From positions 1-64,000 of the forward strand of contig JADJNX010000011.1 of the NCBI GenBank assembly GCA_016714125.1: a stretch of 64,000 nucleotides of DNA. The letters are read 5' to 3'. The translations under genes and the position numbers were made by a program. The DNA comes from Ignavibacteriales bacterium. GTDB taxonomy: Bacteria; Bacteroidota; Ignavibacteria; Ignavibacteriales; Ignavibacteriaceae. Each line of letters begins with the position of its first letter. The stretch's first letter is position 1. The notes beneath the pieces are model-generated. The model saw only the letters and a program-made list of their open reading frames with translations, was not told where the DNA came from and ran no database searches. This document shows positions 28,394 through 37,362 of the stretch, one piece after another.

Positions 28394-28675
28394 TTAGATG
28401 GATCTTTTAGGGATGATTAACTCAACATCACTATGTGGTCTTGGGATTACATGTACTGATACGAGCTCACCAACTCTTTGGGCAGCTGCAGCACCGGCAT
28501 CTGTGGCAGCTTTAACAGCACCAACATCGCCACGCACCATTACTGTAACATATCCACCACCAATGGTTTCTTTTCCGATTAATTCCACATTGGCTGCTTT
28601 AACCATTGCATCTGCTGCTTCGATTGCACCAATGAGACCTTTAGTTTCGATCATTCCTAAAGCATCTAATGCCAT
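28394..28675 (-). CDS. BMC-H hexameric shell protein (PduA/EutM-like)
   Basis: 93 residues, one complete BMC domain: ALGMIETKGLIGAIEAADAM at the start, VMVRGDVGAVKAATDAG in the middle and VHVIPRPH at the end. These proteins form hexamers that tile the facets of a microcompartment, with a small central pore. The expected pore loop lies around KETIGGGYV. GGAG precedes the ATG at 28675. It is the first gene of a minus-strand unit that continues to glcF. Confidence 0.95.
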   Translation of the reverse strand: MALDALGMIETKGLIGAIEAADAMVKAANVELIGKETIGGGYVTVMVRGDVGAVKAATDAGAAAAQRVGELVSVHVIPRPHSDVELIIPKRSI

Positions 28676-28709
28676 TATCTTCTCCGAAATTTATGTAAAT
28701 TTAAACCTT

Positions 28710-28738
28710 AAAATAGTCAGTAGAAAATTAATAGTCAA
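28710..28738 (-). promoter_or_regulatory. Sigma70-like promoter of the shell-protein operon
   Basis: On the minus strand, -35 TTGACT (forward 28733-28738) and -10 TATTTT (forward 28710-28715) are separated by exactly 17 bases. The predicted transcript starts about 28 bases before the ATG of the BMC-H gene. Confidence 0.6.
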
Positions 28739-28749
28739 TTTAATTCTTA

Positions 28750-29871
28750 TTAATGTGGCAGTTCTACTGTAAAAAACATTGAAGTACCCTCTCCCGGGGT
28801 GCTTTTGAACCAAATTCTACCCCCTAATTTGTTTATAAACTCATTGCAGATGGTAAGTCCCAGCCCGGTACCCTCCTCCTTCGCTGTCCCTTTTTTAGTT
28901 ATACCCCCCAGATGAAAGATCATTTTCTGTTGCTCTTCATCCATCCCTGTTCCAGAATCTTTTATTTCGATCTCTAAATCTGTTTCATTTTCTATTAAAT
29001 TAATCTCAATATTGCCGTTCCAGTTGCTGAATTTTATGGCATTTGAAATGAGATTTCTGAGGACAATTCTCAAAATCTCTTCATCAGAATAAACAATGGT
29101 TGTTTGTGTGTTGTCAAACTCTATGACAAGCTCCTTGGAAATAATTGAACCGTTTAATTCCTCACAAACTGAATTTATTATACTTTCAACAATGAGTATC
29201 TCCTTTTTGATCACAAGATTGCCAGTTTGGCTTCTTGCCCAGTGGAGTAGATTGGATAAAAGCCCAAAGGTCGTCCGTGAGACAGATTCGATCTGAGAAA
29301 GGAAATAGAACCTTTCTGTCTCAGGCATTGTGTTAATATCTTTTAGTAAAATATCAGAGAATGATATCAATACATTAAATTGATTTCTAAGATCATGAGC
29401 AATAATAGAAAAAAGTTTGTCCTTAGTCGTGTTCAGTTCCCCCAGTATTCTGTTCATTTCCCTGATATTTTGTTCAGATTCCATTCTTTCAGTAATATTT
29501 CTAAGTACAGTTAGAATTGAATTCTGTCCCTTAAAGTTGACCATGGAAAGTGACATTTCTACGGGAATTGATGTGCCATCCTTTTTTCTTAACAGACGGT
29601 TTGCCACAACTGAATCATGAGTTACTATCTCCTCAAGTTCTTCAAGACTGGAGATTTGATCATCAAAAAAAACTTCCGAAAAATGTCTCCCAAGAATTTC
29701 ATCTCTCGTGAATCCGGTTGTTGATATCCATACTTTGTTGATCTCAATCACTTTTCCAGTGTGACTGTCGATTATCATTATATGATCAAGGAGTTCGTCA
29801 AATATCTCTTTGAAGGATCTAAAATCCTCTTGTACTTTGTTCAAGTCGGGTCCCATATTGGTTTTTTCCAT
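28750..29871 (-). CDS. PAS-domain sensor histidine kinase
   Basis: About 373 residues and no membrane segment, so cytosolic. A PAS domain occupies about 20-130 (DELLDHIMIIDSHTGKVIEIN, then a PAC-like end VLRNITERMESE). The HisKA H-box is FSIIAHDLRNQFN (about 157-169), and the ATPase domain has an N-box (LRNLISNAIKFS), DSGTGMDEEQ and GTGLGLTICNEF. No partner response regulator is visible. I prefer the ATG at 29871; an in-frame TTG at 29877 overlaps the stop of the LOG-family gene. Confidence 0.9.
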   Translation of the reverse strand: MEKTNMGPDLNKVQEDFRSFKEIFDELLDHIMIIDSHTGKVIEINKVWISTTGFTRDEILGRHFSEVFFDDQISSLEELEEIVTHDSVVANRLLRKKDGTSIPVEMSLSMVNFKGQNSILTVLRNITERMESEQNIREMNRILGELNTTKDKLFSIIAHDLRNQFNVLISFSDILLKDINTMPETERFYFLSQIESVSRTTFGLLSNLLHWARSQTGNLVIKKEILIVESIINSVCEELNGSIISKELVIEFDNTQTTIVYSDEEILRIVLRNLISNAIKFSNWNGNIEINLIENETDLEIEIKDSGTGMDEEQQKMIFHLGGITKKGTAKEEGTGLGLTICNEFINKLGGRIWFKSTPGEGTSMFFTVELPH

Positions 29872-29873
29872 TC

Positions 29874-30455
29874 TCAAACGAGCGCTTTGTTTATATCTTC
29901 TTCAGACCAGATATGAGAATCAGAAATTGCACGATAAAGCTGGCTTGAGTTACTTATGATTGTAAACATCCTTAAATGATCACTCCCAAGGAAATTCTCA
30001 GCAACAGTTACTTCCATAAATTCGACCCATTTGTCAAAAAATCCATTTGTATTAACAACAACTACCGGATTTATATACTGCCCCAACCTCTTCATTGTGA
30101 GAACCTGATAAAACTCTTCCATTGTGCCACTTCCCCCGGGAAGAACCACGATGGCATCACTTCCATCTATCATTTTTAATTTTCTTGTTTCCATATCCGC
30201 TGTGAGTTCAAGACTGTAAATATCATCACGACCCCATTCAAGACTCATCATAAACTCCGGAATCACACCAACAACTCTCCCACCCATCTCCAGCGTACCA
30301 TCAGAAACCGCTCCCATTAAACCATGCCTGCCCCCGCCATATACTAAAATATCATCATTCTCTGCGATTAAATTCCCCAGTTTCCGGGCGTCTTGTAAAT
30401 ATATTTCTTTCGATTTTGTGCTTGAAGCACAGAATACGGTTATTCTTTTATTCAT
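29874..30455 (-). CDS. LOG-family protein (TIGR00730, nucleoside 5'-monophosphate phosphoribohydrolase-like)
   Basis: 193 residues. Rossmann-like fold with YGGGRHGLMGAVSDG near residue 40 and the signature PGGSGTMEEF near 105-114. Members cleave cytokinin-type or ordinary nucleoside monophosphates into base and ribose 5-phosphate. The usual annotation as lysine decarboxylase is wrong for the family. It is cotranscribed with the downstream histidine kinase. Confidence 0.9.
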   Translation of the reverse strand: MNKRITVFCASSTKSKEIYLQDARKLGNLIAENDDILVYGGGRHGLMGAVSDGTLEMGGRVVGVIPEFMMSLEWGRDDIYSLELTADMETRKLKMIDGSDAIVVLPGGSGTMEEFYQVLTMKRLGQYINPVVVVNTNGFFDKWVEFMEVTVAENFLGSDHLRMFTIISNSSQLYRAISDSHIWSEEDINKALV

Positions 30456-30606
30456 ATCTATTCATGGGTTTTTGATTGAATGTTATTGATCCTGGAATTT
30501 TAGTCAAGTTTGGCGCTTGAAATTTAGTGATAACCGACAATTGTATCTATCAAATTTTTATTTAATTTTGCAGGAACTGTTCTTAAGAATATAGAGTATA
30601 AACAGT

Positions 30607-31198
30607 ATGAAAACAACAAAGACACTCCTCGTATTGGCATTATTTTTAGCATTTTCTGTTCTTGCACAGTCATTGGTTAAAAGTAAAGCCGGAATTCTCG
30701 TTTCTTCCGGTGATAAACTGTTGAAACTGAAGTCGAACTCGGTATTAAAACCAGATGATAAATATCGGATTCTGCTCCAACCCGATTCGGGTGGCTATGG
30801 CTATTTTGTGATGCTCACAAATGATAAGGCTAAACTTCTTACAAACAGCAAAGCTTATAAAGACCAAATCCTGGCTTACCCACCAAAAGGGAATTACGAA
30901 AATTTCAAAAAAAGGAGACTATGAGCTGGTCTTACTTTATTCAATAAACAAATTAGCTGACCTTGACAAACTTTTTAAGAATAATCCGGAAGTTAAAGCC
31001 GAATCATTTAATAAAATATTTGGAGCTTTAAAAAAGAAGATTAAACAAAGTGTCTCAGATGACTCCCAGGTTAATATTAATATAGCCGGTAATGTCAGAG
31101 GCGATCAAAATGTTCAAGACAAAGACTTCCTTAAAAAATTAAAACCTTTTGGGACTAAAGATGTCCTCATCTTGCAATATAAAATCAAGGTTAAATAA
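30607..31198 (+). CDS. Secreted DUF4384-like protein (frameshifted)
   Basis: The first frame gives a signal peptide (MKTTKTLLVLALFLAFSVLA) and a beta-rich domain (VLKPDDKYRILLQPDSGGYG, YFVMLTNDKAKLLT). It ends prematurely after YPPKGNYENF at 30924. The second frame continues ISKKGDYELVLLYS and ends at 31198. The break sits near the seven-A tract around 30907-30913, so one base is missing or extra. Restored length is about 196 residues. The pattern (a parameter-sensing beta domain, then GDYELVLLYS) resembles DUF4384, found in proteins with signalling or peptidase partners; this match is tentative. It stands alone between divergent or convergent genes. Confidence 0.6.
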
Positions 31199-31199
31199 T

Positions 31200-32320
31200 T
31201 TACAGCAGGCGGGGTATCTTTAAATAAAACTTGGAACCGTTTTTTTCGTTACTTTCAAAATAGAGATCTCCGCCATTTTTAAGCATAAATTCTTTTGATA
31301 GAATTAGCCCAAGTCCAGACCCTGACTCGCCATCGGTGCCGTCTCTTGACACTCTATAACCCAATCTGAACATCTTTTTTTGTCGTTCTTCGGATATTCC
31401 TACTCCACTATCGGCGACAAATATTATTATATATTCCTCCTCCAAAATGTAACCGATGTGAACCACTCCCCCTTTTGGTGTGAACTTCAGAGCATTAGTT
31501 ACTACATTTCTAAAAACTGTGTCTATCATATTTGCATCTGCAAATACTTCAAGTTTCCTTTTGTTGAATTAACCAGATTTATCTCTTTTTTTAAAATCAT
31601 CGATTCACACAATTTGAGAACCCTTTTTATTGTCTCTTCCATATCAAACGGAACGGGCTCAAACTCCATATTTCCGGTTCTGAGTTTGCTCCATGCCAAC
31701 AGATTTTCGATAAGATTATAAACATGCTGAGCTGATTCATACATTCTTAAGGAAAAATCGCCAAGGTCATCCTTCGTAATCTCGTCATAATATTTGGCAA
31801 TATACTCTGAAAATCCAAGGAACCCGGTAAAAGGATTTTTTAAATCGTGAGCAATGATTGCAAAAAACTTATCTTTTGCAACATTTTGTTCCTCGAGCTC
31901 AATAATCCGATTTTGAATCTCAGTTAACTCATCACCACTTGAATTTAATTTTTGTATTGTGAGTACTCTTCGGTAAAGGTCGAGTCTTTTTTCGACACTT
32001 GTATTATCAGATGGGAACACAAGATGGTCGGAGCACAATTCCTTTGTTCTTCCACCTAATAATTTAAACGACGCCAGTGATGATACTACTACCAAAAACC
32101 TTTTACCTTCAGCTTTTCCACCTAAATAGTCAACAGCTCCTTCAAGTTTTTTTGAATCATTTGGGGAGAAAAGAAAAATTATTGTCGCCCCCCCGGATTC
32201 AACGTCATGTAATCCGGAATACGAATAGGTTTTGTAAGAAAATGTTGAAGGATCAAGCAACTTTCCAAACAGACTTAAGTCGATCATATCCTCGCCGATC
32301 AAGGCTACGGACAATTTCAT
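31200..32320 (-). CDS. Sensor histidine kinase with degenerate receiver-like N-terminus (frameshifted)
   Basis: Residues 1-120 look like a response-regulator fold (MKLSVALIGEDMIDLSLFGK, GGATIIFLFS, FLVVVSSLASFK) without a recognisable phospho-acceptor Asp. After a short coiled linker comes HisKA with H-box FFAIIAHDLKNPF, then HATPase with NVVTNALKFTP, DSGVGISEERQ and GSGLGLILSKEF. A one-base indel near 31545-31552 splits the gene between GNLK and FADANMID. Restored length is about 373 residues. It ends 1 base from the convergent DUF4384-like gene. Confidence 0.82.
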
Positions 32321-32693
32321 TCCTGGTTCCGGTGTAGTCTAATTAACATGAAGTTTTTTGGGTTTCATTTAAAATTCTATTTATTCAAACTATAAAATAA
32401 GTAAATCCTGAATATTTCCTTTATGTGGATTTTTATTATTCAAAAAGTAACCACAACACCATTTTTCCTTTTCTTATTCAGATATCTTAAAGACCTCTCA
32501 TCTTAAAATCGTGTATTGTTTTGAGACATTTTTTATATTAAAATCTCACAATGAGAATAATTTCTCAAAAATAACTGCATTTAAGGCTTTTGTTATGGTA
32601 CGATTATTGCAGCATAGAGAATGTTAGACGAATTGAAATTCATTTTAAACGATATTGACTTTTAATGCGTCAGGTTTAATAAATGGAGAAGTC
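32321..32693. promoter_or_regulatory. Regulatory region with a sigma54-type promoter before the T9SS cargo gene
   Basis: The spacer is AT-rich. At 32596-32611 it carries TGGTACGATTATTGCA, a one-mismatch copy of the sigma54 (RpoN) consensus with the invariant GG (32597-32598) and GC (32609-32610) ten bases apart. The predicted start is near 32623, 71 bases before the gene's ATG. No obvious enhancer dyad was found upstream. Confidence 0.62.
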
Positions 32694-35600
32694 ATGCAAT
32701 TTAAGTGCATTATCTTTATAATGTTTTTAGCAGGCACTATCTTCGCACAGAATACACTTTATGTGTCTTCAAGCGGAAGCAACACGCCGCCTTACTCCTC
32801 CTGGGGAACTGCGGCTACAACCATCCAAACGGCAATCACCGCCTCGGCTACAGGTGATATTATCAATGTCGATGATGGCACCTTCACTTTAACAACAAAA
32901 ATAACTATTTCCAAGGGAGTAACCCTCCGTAGTCGCAATGGTTATTTAAATACAACTATAAACGGCAATAATGTAGTACAATGTCTCTACATCAATCATG
33001 CATCGGCTATTGTTGAAGGATTCACAATTGCAAACGGATACAATCCGGGTGGTTTTGGTGGAGGCGCAAATATTGTCACCGGTGGCACGATCCGCAACTG
33101 TTTGATCAGAAACAACCAGGCCCGTGACGGTGGCGGTGTGGCTATCGACAACAGTGGTATGGTGGAAAACTGTGTGGTACGCAATAACAGTGCTGACAAC
33201 AACTCTGGTAGTGGATATGGTGGAGGTGTGAGAATGCTCAGTGGCGGAATTACACGTGGTTGCCTCGTATATGACAATGTTTCTGTTCAATATGGTGGTG
33301 GTATAAATATTTGGAATGCAGGACTGATTCAGAATTGCACCATAGTATTTAACACCGCACCTGATGGCGCCGGTGTTAGATGTCGCAGTGCTTCAGTTAT
33401 GGAGAACAGCATCATCTATAATAATGTTGGAGCAAACTGGACAGTTTCAGGTTCCGGACAAACTTTTGGAACAAATCTGACCACTCCAGCTACCCCGTCA
33501 GGAACCACCATAACAACCGCCCCCCAGTTCTTAAATGCGCCGGGTGATAACTTTAGAATCCTGCAAACTTCTCCCGCAGTTGATGTTGGAGTTTTTAATG
33601 CTTTCATGACCGGAACATTCGATCTCGACGGTAATAACAGGATATTTAACTCAGCCGTTGATCTTGGTGCTTACGAGTTCACTACAGCAATCCCGGTTCT
33701 TTCGTCTCCTGCTGATGGAGCAACAGGTGTTTCGATTGATATCGACCTTACCTGGGGTGCTGTTTCCCTTGCAAGCAGTTACAACTTACAACTTTCAACA
33801 GATCCAACTTTCCCGGTTGGTAACAGGCTTGTTGTGAATGTCCTCAACCCCACTCATCGTATCCGGGCACTGAACAGTACCAAATATTATTGGCGGGTTC
33901 AAACTGTATATGATGGCGGAGTAACTTCTGCTTACTCGGCAACTTGGAATTTTACTTCAGTTCGAGAATATGTAACAGTTCAAGGATGGCCTGTTGGTGG
34001 AGCGACAGTTTACACCAGAACTCCCGCTTTAAGCTGGTTTCATAATACGTCGGTCCCCTCTTTATTATACGATGTTTATTACAGCCCAAATGCAAATCTG
34101 TCAGGTGGTTCGTTTATCAATAATTTGACTGGCAAAACTGTAACTCTTCCCACTCTGCAACCTGGCACAACATATTATTGGTTCATTCGGACAAAATTGA
34201 CTTCAGGTGTTGTAACTTCCTACTCACCAATAGAAAGTTTTGTTGTGGAGAATAATACTTTGCAACCGTTGGTTCCCCAAATATCTTATCCATTTGGTGG
34301 TGAAACTATTTACACACCAAATGTGAATTTAAATTGGTGGGTAAATGGTGCAAGTACCGGTTTCACCTACGAACTGGAAATCCGTCAGACTAATTCATTC
34401 ACAGGAACTCCAACTGTAACAGGACTGACAGGTCAAAGTTATTCTCTGGCTCTTCTCCCGGGTACGAACTATTATTGGAAAGTAAGATCAAGACTCGGAT
34501 CTCAGACTTCCGGTTGGTCGACGTTGGGTACTTTTCTTACCCCGGCGGTTAGTTTACCACTAAAACCTGTTGCCTCATGGCCTTCAGGAGGTAATACCGT
34601 TTACACTGTTAACCCTACTTTTTATTGGTATGTTAATGGTGTCAGCACGGGGTTATCATTTAATGGTCAAGTGAGCACTACAGTCGATATGCAGAATCCG
34701 CAGACCTTCGCTTCAAATGCAAATTATCATTCTGGAGTTACACTTCAACCTTCAACTACATATTACTGGAGAATCCGATCAGTTTCACCAACTGTAAATT
34801 CTGAATGGTCCGACATTGTTTCTTTTAGAACATATGATATTCCTTCAAGTTTTGTCCTTGTTCCGGTAGCTTCCTGGCCTGTAGGCGGAACAACCGTTTA
34901 TTCACCAACGCAATCGCTGTATTGGTATTTAAATGCTGTGCCTGCAAACGGAACCTTGTTTGATGTTGAATTCAGAAGTGGAGCTCTAGTCGGCACACCT
35001 ACTGATGTCAATATAAATGCGAGATACTTGACTAAAACTTTGGAACCTGGTAAAACTTACAATTGGCAGGTAAGGTCAAAATCTGGAGCTCTGGTGTCAT
35101 CATGGTCTAATCAAGGATCATTTACAACAATCTCAGGAGGGTCAAATGTTGCAGCCCCTGTTGCAGGATGGCCAATTGGCAACACTTTGATCTATTCTAC
35201 AACGCAATCGCTAAGTTGGTATCTGAACGGACCTTCAACAGGTTTGAGTTACCAACTGGTCTATTCAACAAATTCTGGATTTAACAATGCAACCACAATC
35301 AGTAATCTGGCAACAACAAGCTACACTCTCACTGGTTTATCGTATGGATCAACAATTTACTGGAAAGTCCGTTCGACTGACGGTGTTACCTACTCAGCCT
35401 TCACATACCCGATTGGATCGTTTACAGTCTATAATCCGGCAAACCTATACTCACCATTGGTGGGTGGGCCCGCTGGTGGTGTAGCAGTTTCACCAATTAA
35501 CACTTCGATTTCATGGGCTGTCCCCGCATCTGTGGGAGTCAACACCTATGAATTGGTTTATTCTGAAAATCAAAATTTTTCGAATTCACAAGTGATAAGC

Positions 35601-36029
35601 GGAATAACATCCAATAGTGCTTCGATACCTGAATTATCAGCCGGAAAGACCTATTTTTGGAGAGTCAGAAGTACAGATGGTACCGGAAATTATTCCGATT
35701 TCTCCGGTGTTGGTGATTTTGTTACAGAAGGGGTTACGAGTGTCAAACCGGAAAATTCTGTTCCAAGCGAGTTCAGCCTTGGGCAAAACTATCCAAACCC
35801 ATTCAATCCTTCAACCAGGTTCAATTTTGCACTTCCTGCAGATATGAATGTTAAACTCTTTGTTTATAACACACTTGGTGAAAAAGTTGCTGAGATAATA
35901 AATGGACAAATGACCGCAGGCAATTACTCCATCGATTTTAGTGGTGCCTCACTTCCAAGTGGAATTTATTTCTACAGGATTGAAGCCGGTTCAAATGTCG
36001 CGGTTCGTAAAATGATACTGCTAAAGTAA
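32694..36029 (+). CDS. Giant T9SS cargo: choice-of-anchor-Q beta-helix, FN3-like repeats, sorting domain
   Basis: About 1111 residues. The start is the ATG at 32694 (MQFKCIIFIMFLAGTIFA), with GGAG at 32685-32688 and a clear signal peptide; an upstream in-frame TTG adds no signal. Residues 20-340 form a right-handed beta-helix with GGxG-rich turns, ending in the choice-of-anchor-Q signature (SPAVDVG, then FDLDGNNRI and VDLGAYEF). Six or seven FN3-like repeats follow, each with a P-x-G-x-x-x-Y start, LxWYxNG and TYYWxVRS. The C-terminal sorting domain is LGQNYPNPFNPSTRFNFALP through RKMILLK. It is predicted to be exported and surface-attached, perhaps adhesive or carbohydrate-binding; no catalytic motif is seen. 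The frame is intact. Confidence 0.88.
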   Translation: MQFKCIIFIMFLAGTIFAQNTLYVSSSGSNTPPYSSWGTAATTIQTAITASATGDIINVDDGTFTLTTKITISKGVTLRSRNGYLNTTINGNNVVQCLYINHASAIVEGFTIANGYNPGGFGGGANIVTGGTIRNCLIRNNQARDGGGVAIDNSGMVENCVVRNNSADNNSGSGYGGGVRMLSGGITRGCLVYDNVSVQYGGGINIWNAGLIQNCTIVFNTAPDGAGVRCRSASVMENSIIYNNVGANWTVSGSGQTFGTNLTTPATPSGTTITTAPQFLNAPGDNFRILQTSPAVDVGVFNAFMTGTFDLDGNNRIFNSAVDLGAYEFTTAIPVLSSPADGATGVSIDIDLTWGAVSLASSYNLQLSTDPTFPVGNRLVVNVLNPTHRIRALNSTKYYWRVQTVYDGGVTSAYSATWNFTSVREYVTVQGWPVGGATVYTRTPALSWFHNTSVPSLLYDVYYSPNANLSGGSFINNLTGKTVTLPTLQPGTTYYWFIRTKLTSGVVTSYSPIESFVVENNTLQPLVPQISYPFGGETIYTPNVNLNWWVNGASTGFTYELEIRQTNSFTGTPTVTGLTGQSYSLALLPGTNYYWKVRSRLGSQTSGWSTLGTFLTPAVSLPLKPVASWPSGGNTVYTVNPTFYWYVNGVSTGLSFNGQVSTTVDMQNPQTFASNANYHSGVTLQPSTTYYWRIRSVSPTVNSEWSDIVSFRTYDIPSSFVLVPVASWPVGGTTVYSPTQSLYWYLNAVPANGTLFDVEFRSGALVGTPTDVNINARYLTKTLEPGKTYNWQVRSKSGALVSSWSNQGSFTTISGGSNVAAPVAGWPIGNTLIYSTTQSLSWYLNGPSTGLSYQLVYSTNSGFNNATTISNLATTSYTLTGLSYGSTIYWKVRSTDGVTYSAFTYPIGSFTVYNPANLYSPLVGGPAGGVAVSPINTSISWAVPASVGVNTYELVYSENQNFSNSQVISGITSNSASIPELSAGKTYFWRVRSTDGTGNYSDFSGVGDFVTEGVTSVKPENSVPSEFSLGQNYPNPFNPSTRFNFALPADMNVKLFVYNTLGEKVAEIINGQMTAGNYSIDFSGASLPSGIYFYRIEAGSNVAVRKMILLK

Positions 36030-36056
36030 TCTCTATTTAATTAAAGCTATAAAACC

Positions 36057-36088
36057 AAAAGCCCCGAAGCGACGCTCCGGGGCTTTTT
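36057..36088 (+). terminator. Rho-independent terminator after the first giant T9SS gene
   Basis: AAAGCCCCG (36058-36066) pairs with CGGGGCTTT (36078-36086), with an inner AGCG/CGCT hairpin, then a run of T. It is symmetrical, so it could also act on the other strand. Confidence 0.85.
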
Positions 36089-36210
36089 AATATTCAGACA
36101 ATCCTGGTTGAGATTAATCCAAGCACGAATGGATGTTTTAATTTAAGAGCCATTTAAAACCAAAAACCCTGCAACTATTTACATAATAAAAAGTTACAAG
36201 GTTTTTTTTG

Positions 36211-36283
<73 letters not shown>

Positions 36284-36332
36284 CGATTTTAGACTGCAAA
36301 TATAATGATTTTCTGAATATTACAAAAGTATT

Positions 36333-37362
36333 CTACTCGGCGACCATTACAATTTCTCGATTTTTTTTCAATCGCCACATTAGTGCCACCCCTATCATCG
36401 ATAAAATAAAACATGCAATCCACATCATTTTTGATCCAAAACCCTCCATCATAAATGCGCCGGCAGCAGGACCAATGAATAATGAAATGTTGAATACAAG
36501 CTGGAGAAACCCCATATACATCCCTTTTGCACTCGAAGGAGCTAATTCTGCAAGATAATTCGCCGATGCGGGAGAAAAAATCATCTCTCCAAAAGTAAGA
36601 ATCACCATACATATTATTAGTGTGGGGACTGTGGTGGAAAAAGCAAACAAACCAAAACCTATCCCTGTAAGCACCCCACCAACACTCAACAATTTTCGAT
36701 CATCCCACTCAGACAAGGCATTATTTATTGGAACTTCCAGAAAAATCACCATCATGGTATTAACAAGAAATAAAACTCCGATAAAAGGTTCGGGCATACG
36801 TAATTCGTTTACGACATAGAGGGAAACGGTACTTAGTTGCGAAAAGAAGACAATATAAACTGGTGAAAGAGCTATCACATAATATATAAGTCGCCTGTCT
36901 TTAAATGGACTGGTTTTTACCGAAACTTCGACTTTTACACTTTGGGCAGCAGAGCGTTGCCAAATTTGCCGGTCGAAAACCCTCACTAACCCATGATAAC
37001 ACCGTGGTTAATACGATTATCATCCAAAATTCATCAAAAAAGGGAAAAAGGAAAAGAACACCAGCACTTAGTAACAGTGAAAGTTTCATGAGGGGTAAAT
37101 TGCCAAAACGGTCTGCAAGCTTGCCAACCACGGGGCCTGCTGCAAGGGATCCTATCCCATAAGCTGAGAGAACATAACCTGCATATTCAATGCTGTAACC
37201 CTGATATTTGGTGAGGTAAATCGCAAGAAATGTGAGAAACATCGAACCGGCGCGATTGATAAATGTGGCAAATGAAACCGCCCACATGCTTTTTGGCATA
37301 ACAGCGAGCGACTGCCACGGATTTATCTTACGAATTACGGGTTTTAATTTTTTAGAGACCAA
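36333..37362 (-). CDS. MFS transporter with frameshift and missing middle helices
   Basis: The N-terminal part (37362 to about 36955) has four helices, with GPVVGKLADRFG as the family's loop 2-3 motif and SEGFRPANLA at the end of helix 4. The next conserved stretch, in another frame, is a cytosolic linker (KTSPFKDRRLIYY) and six helices ending about 36333. A normal 12-helix transporter has about 70-80 more residues here (helices 5 and 6). So about 210-240 bases plus a frame are missing at 36940-36960. Substrate unknown, drug-efflux-like by flavour. The start overlaps the end of the M28 peptidase by 11 bases. Confidence 0.75.

Noticed and set aside
29874..30455. Lysine decarboxylase
   Set aside because: PGGSGTMEEF is the LOG-family signature; the decarboxylase label is a historic mis-annotation and no PLP-lysine motif is present.
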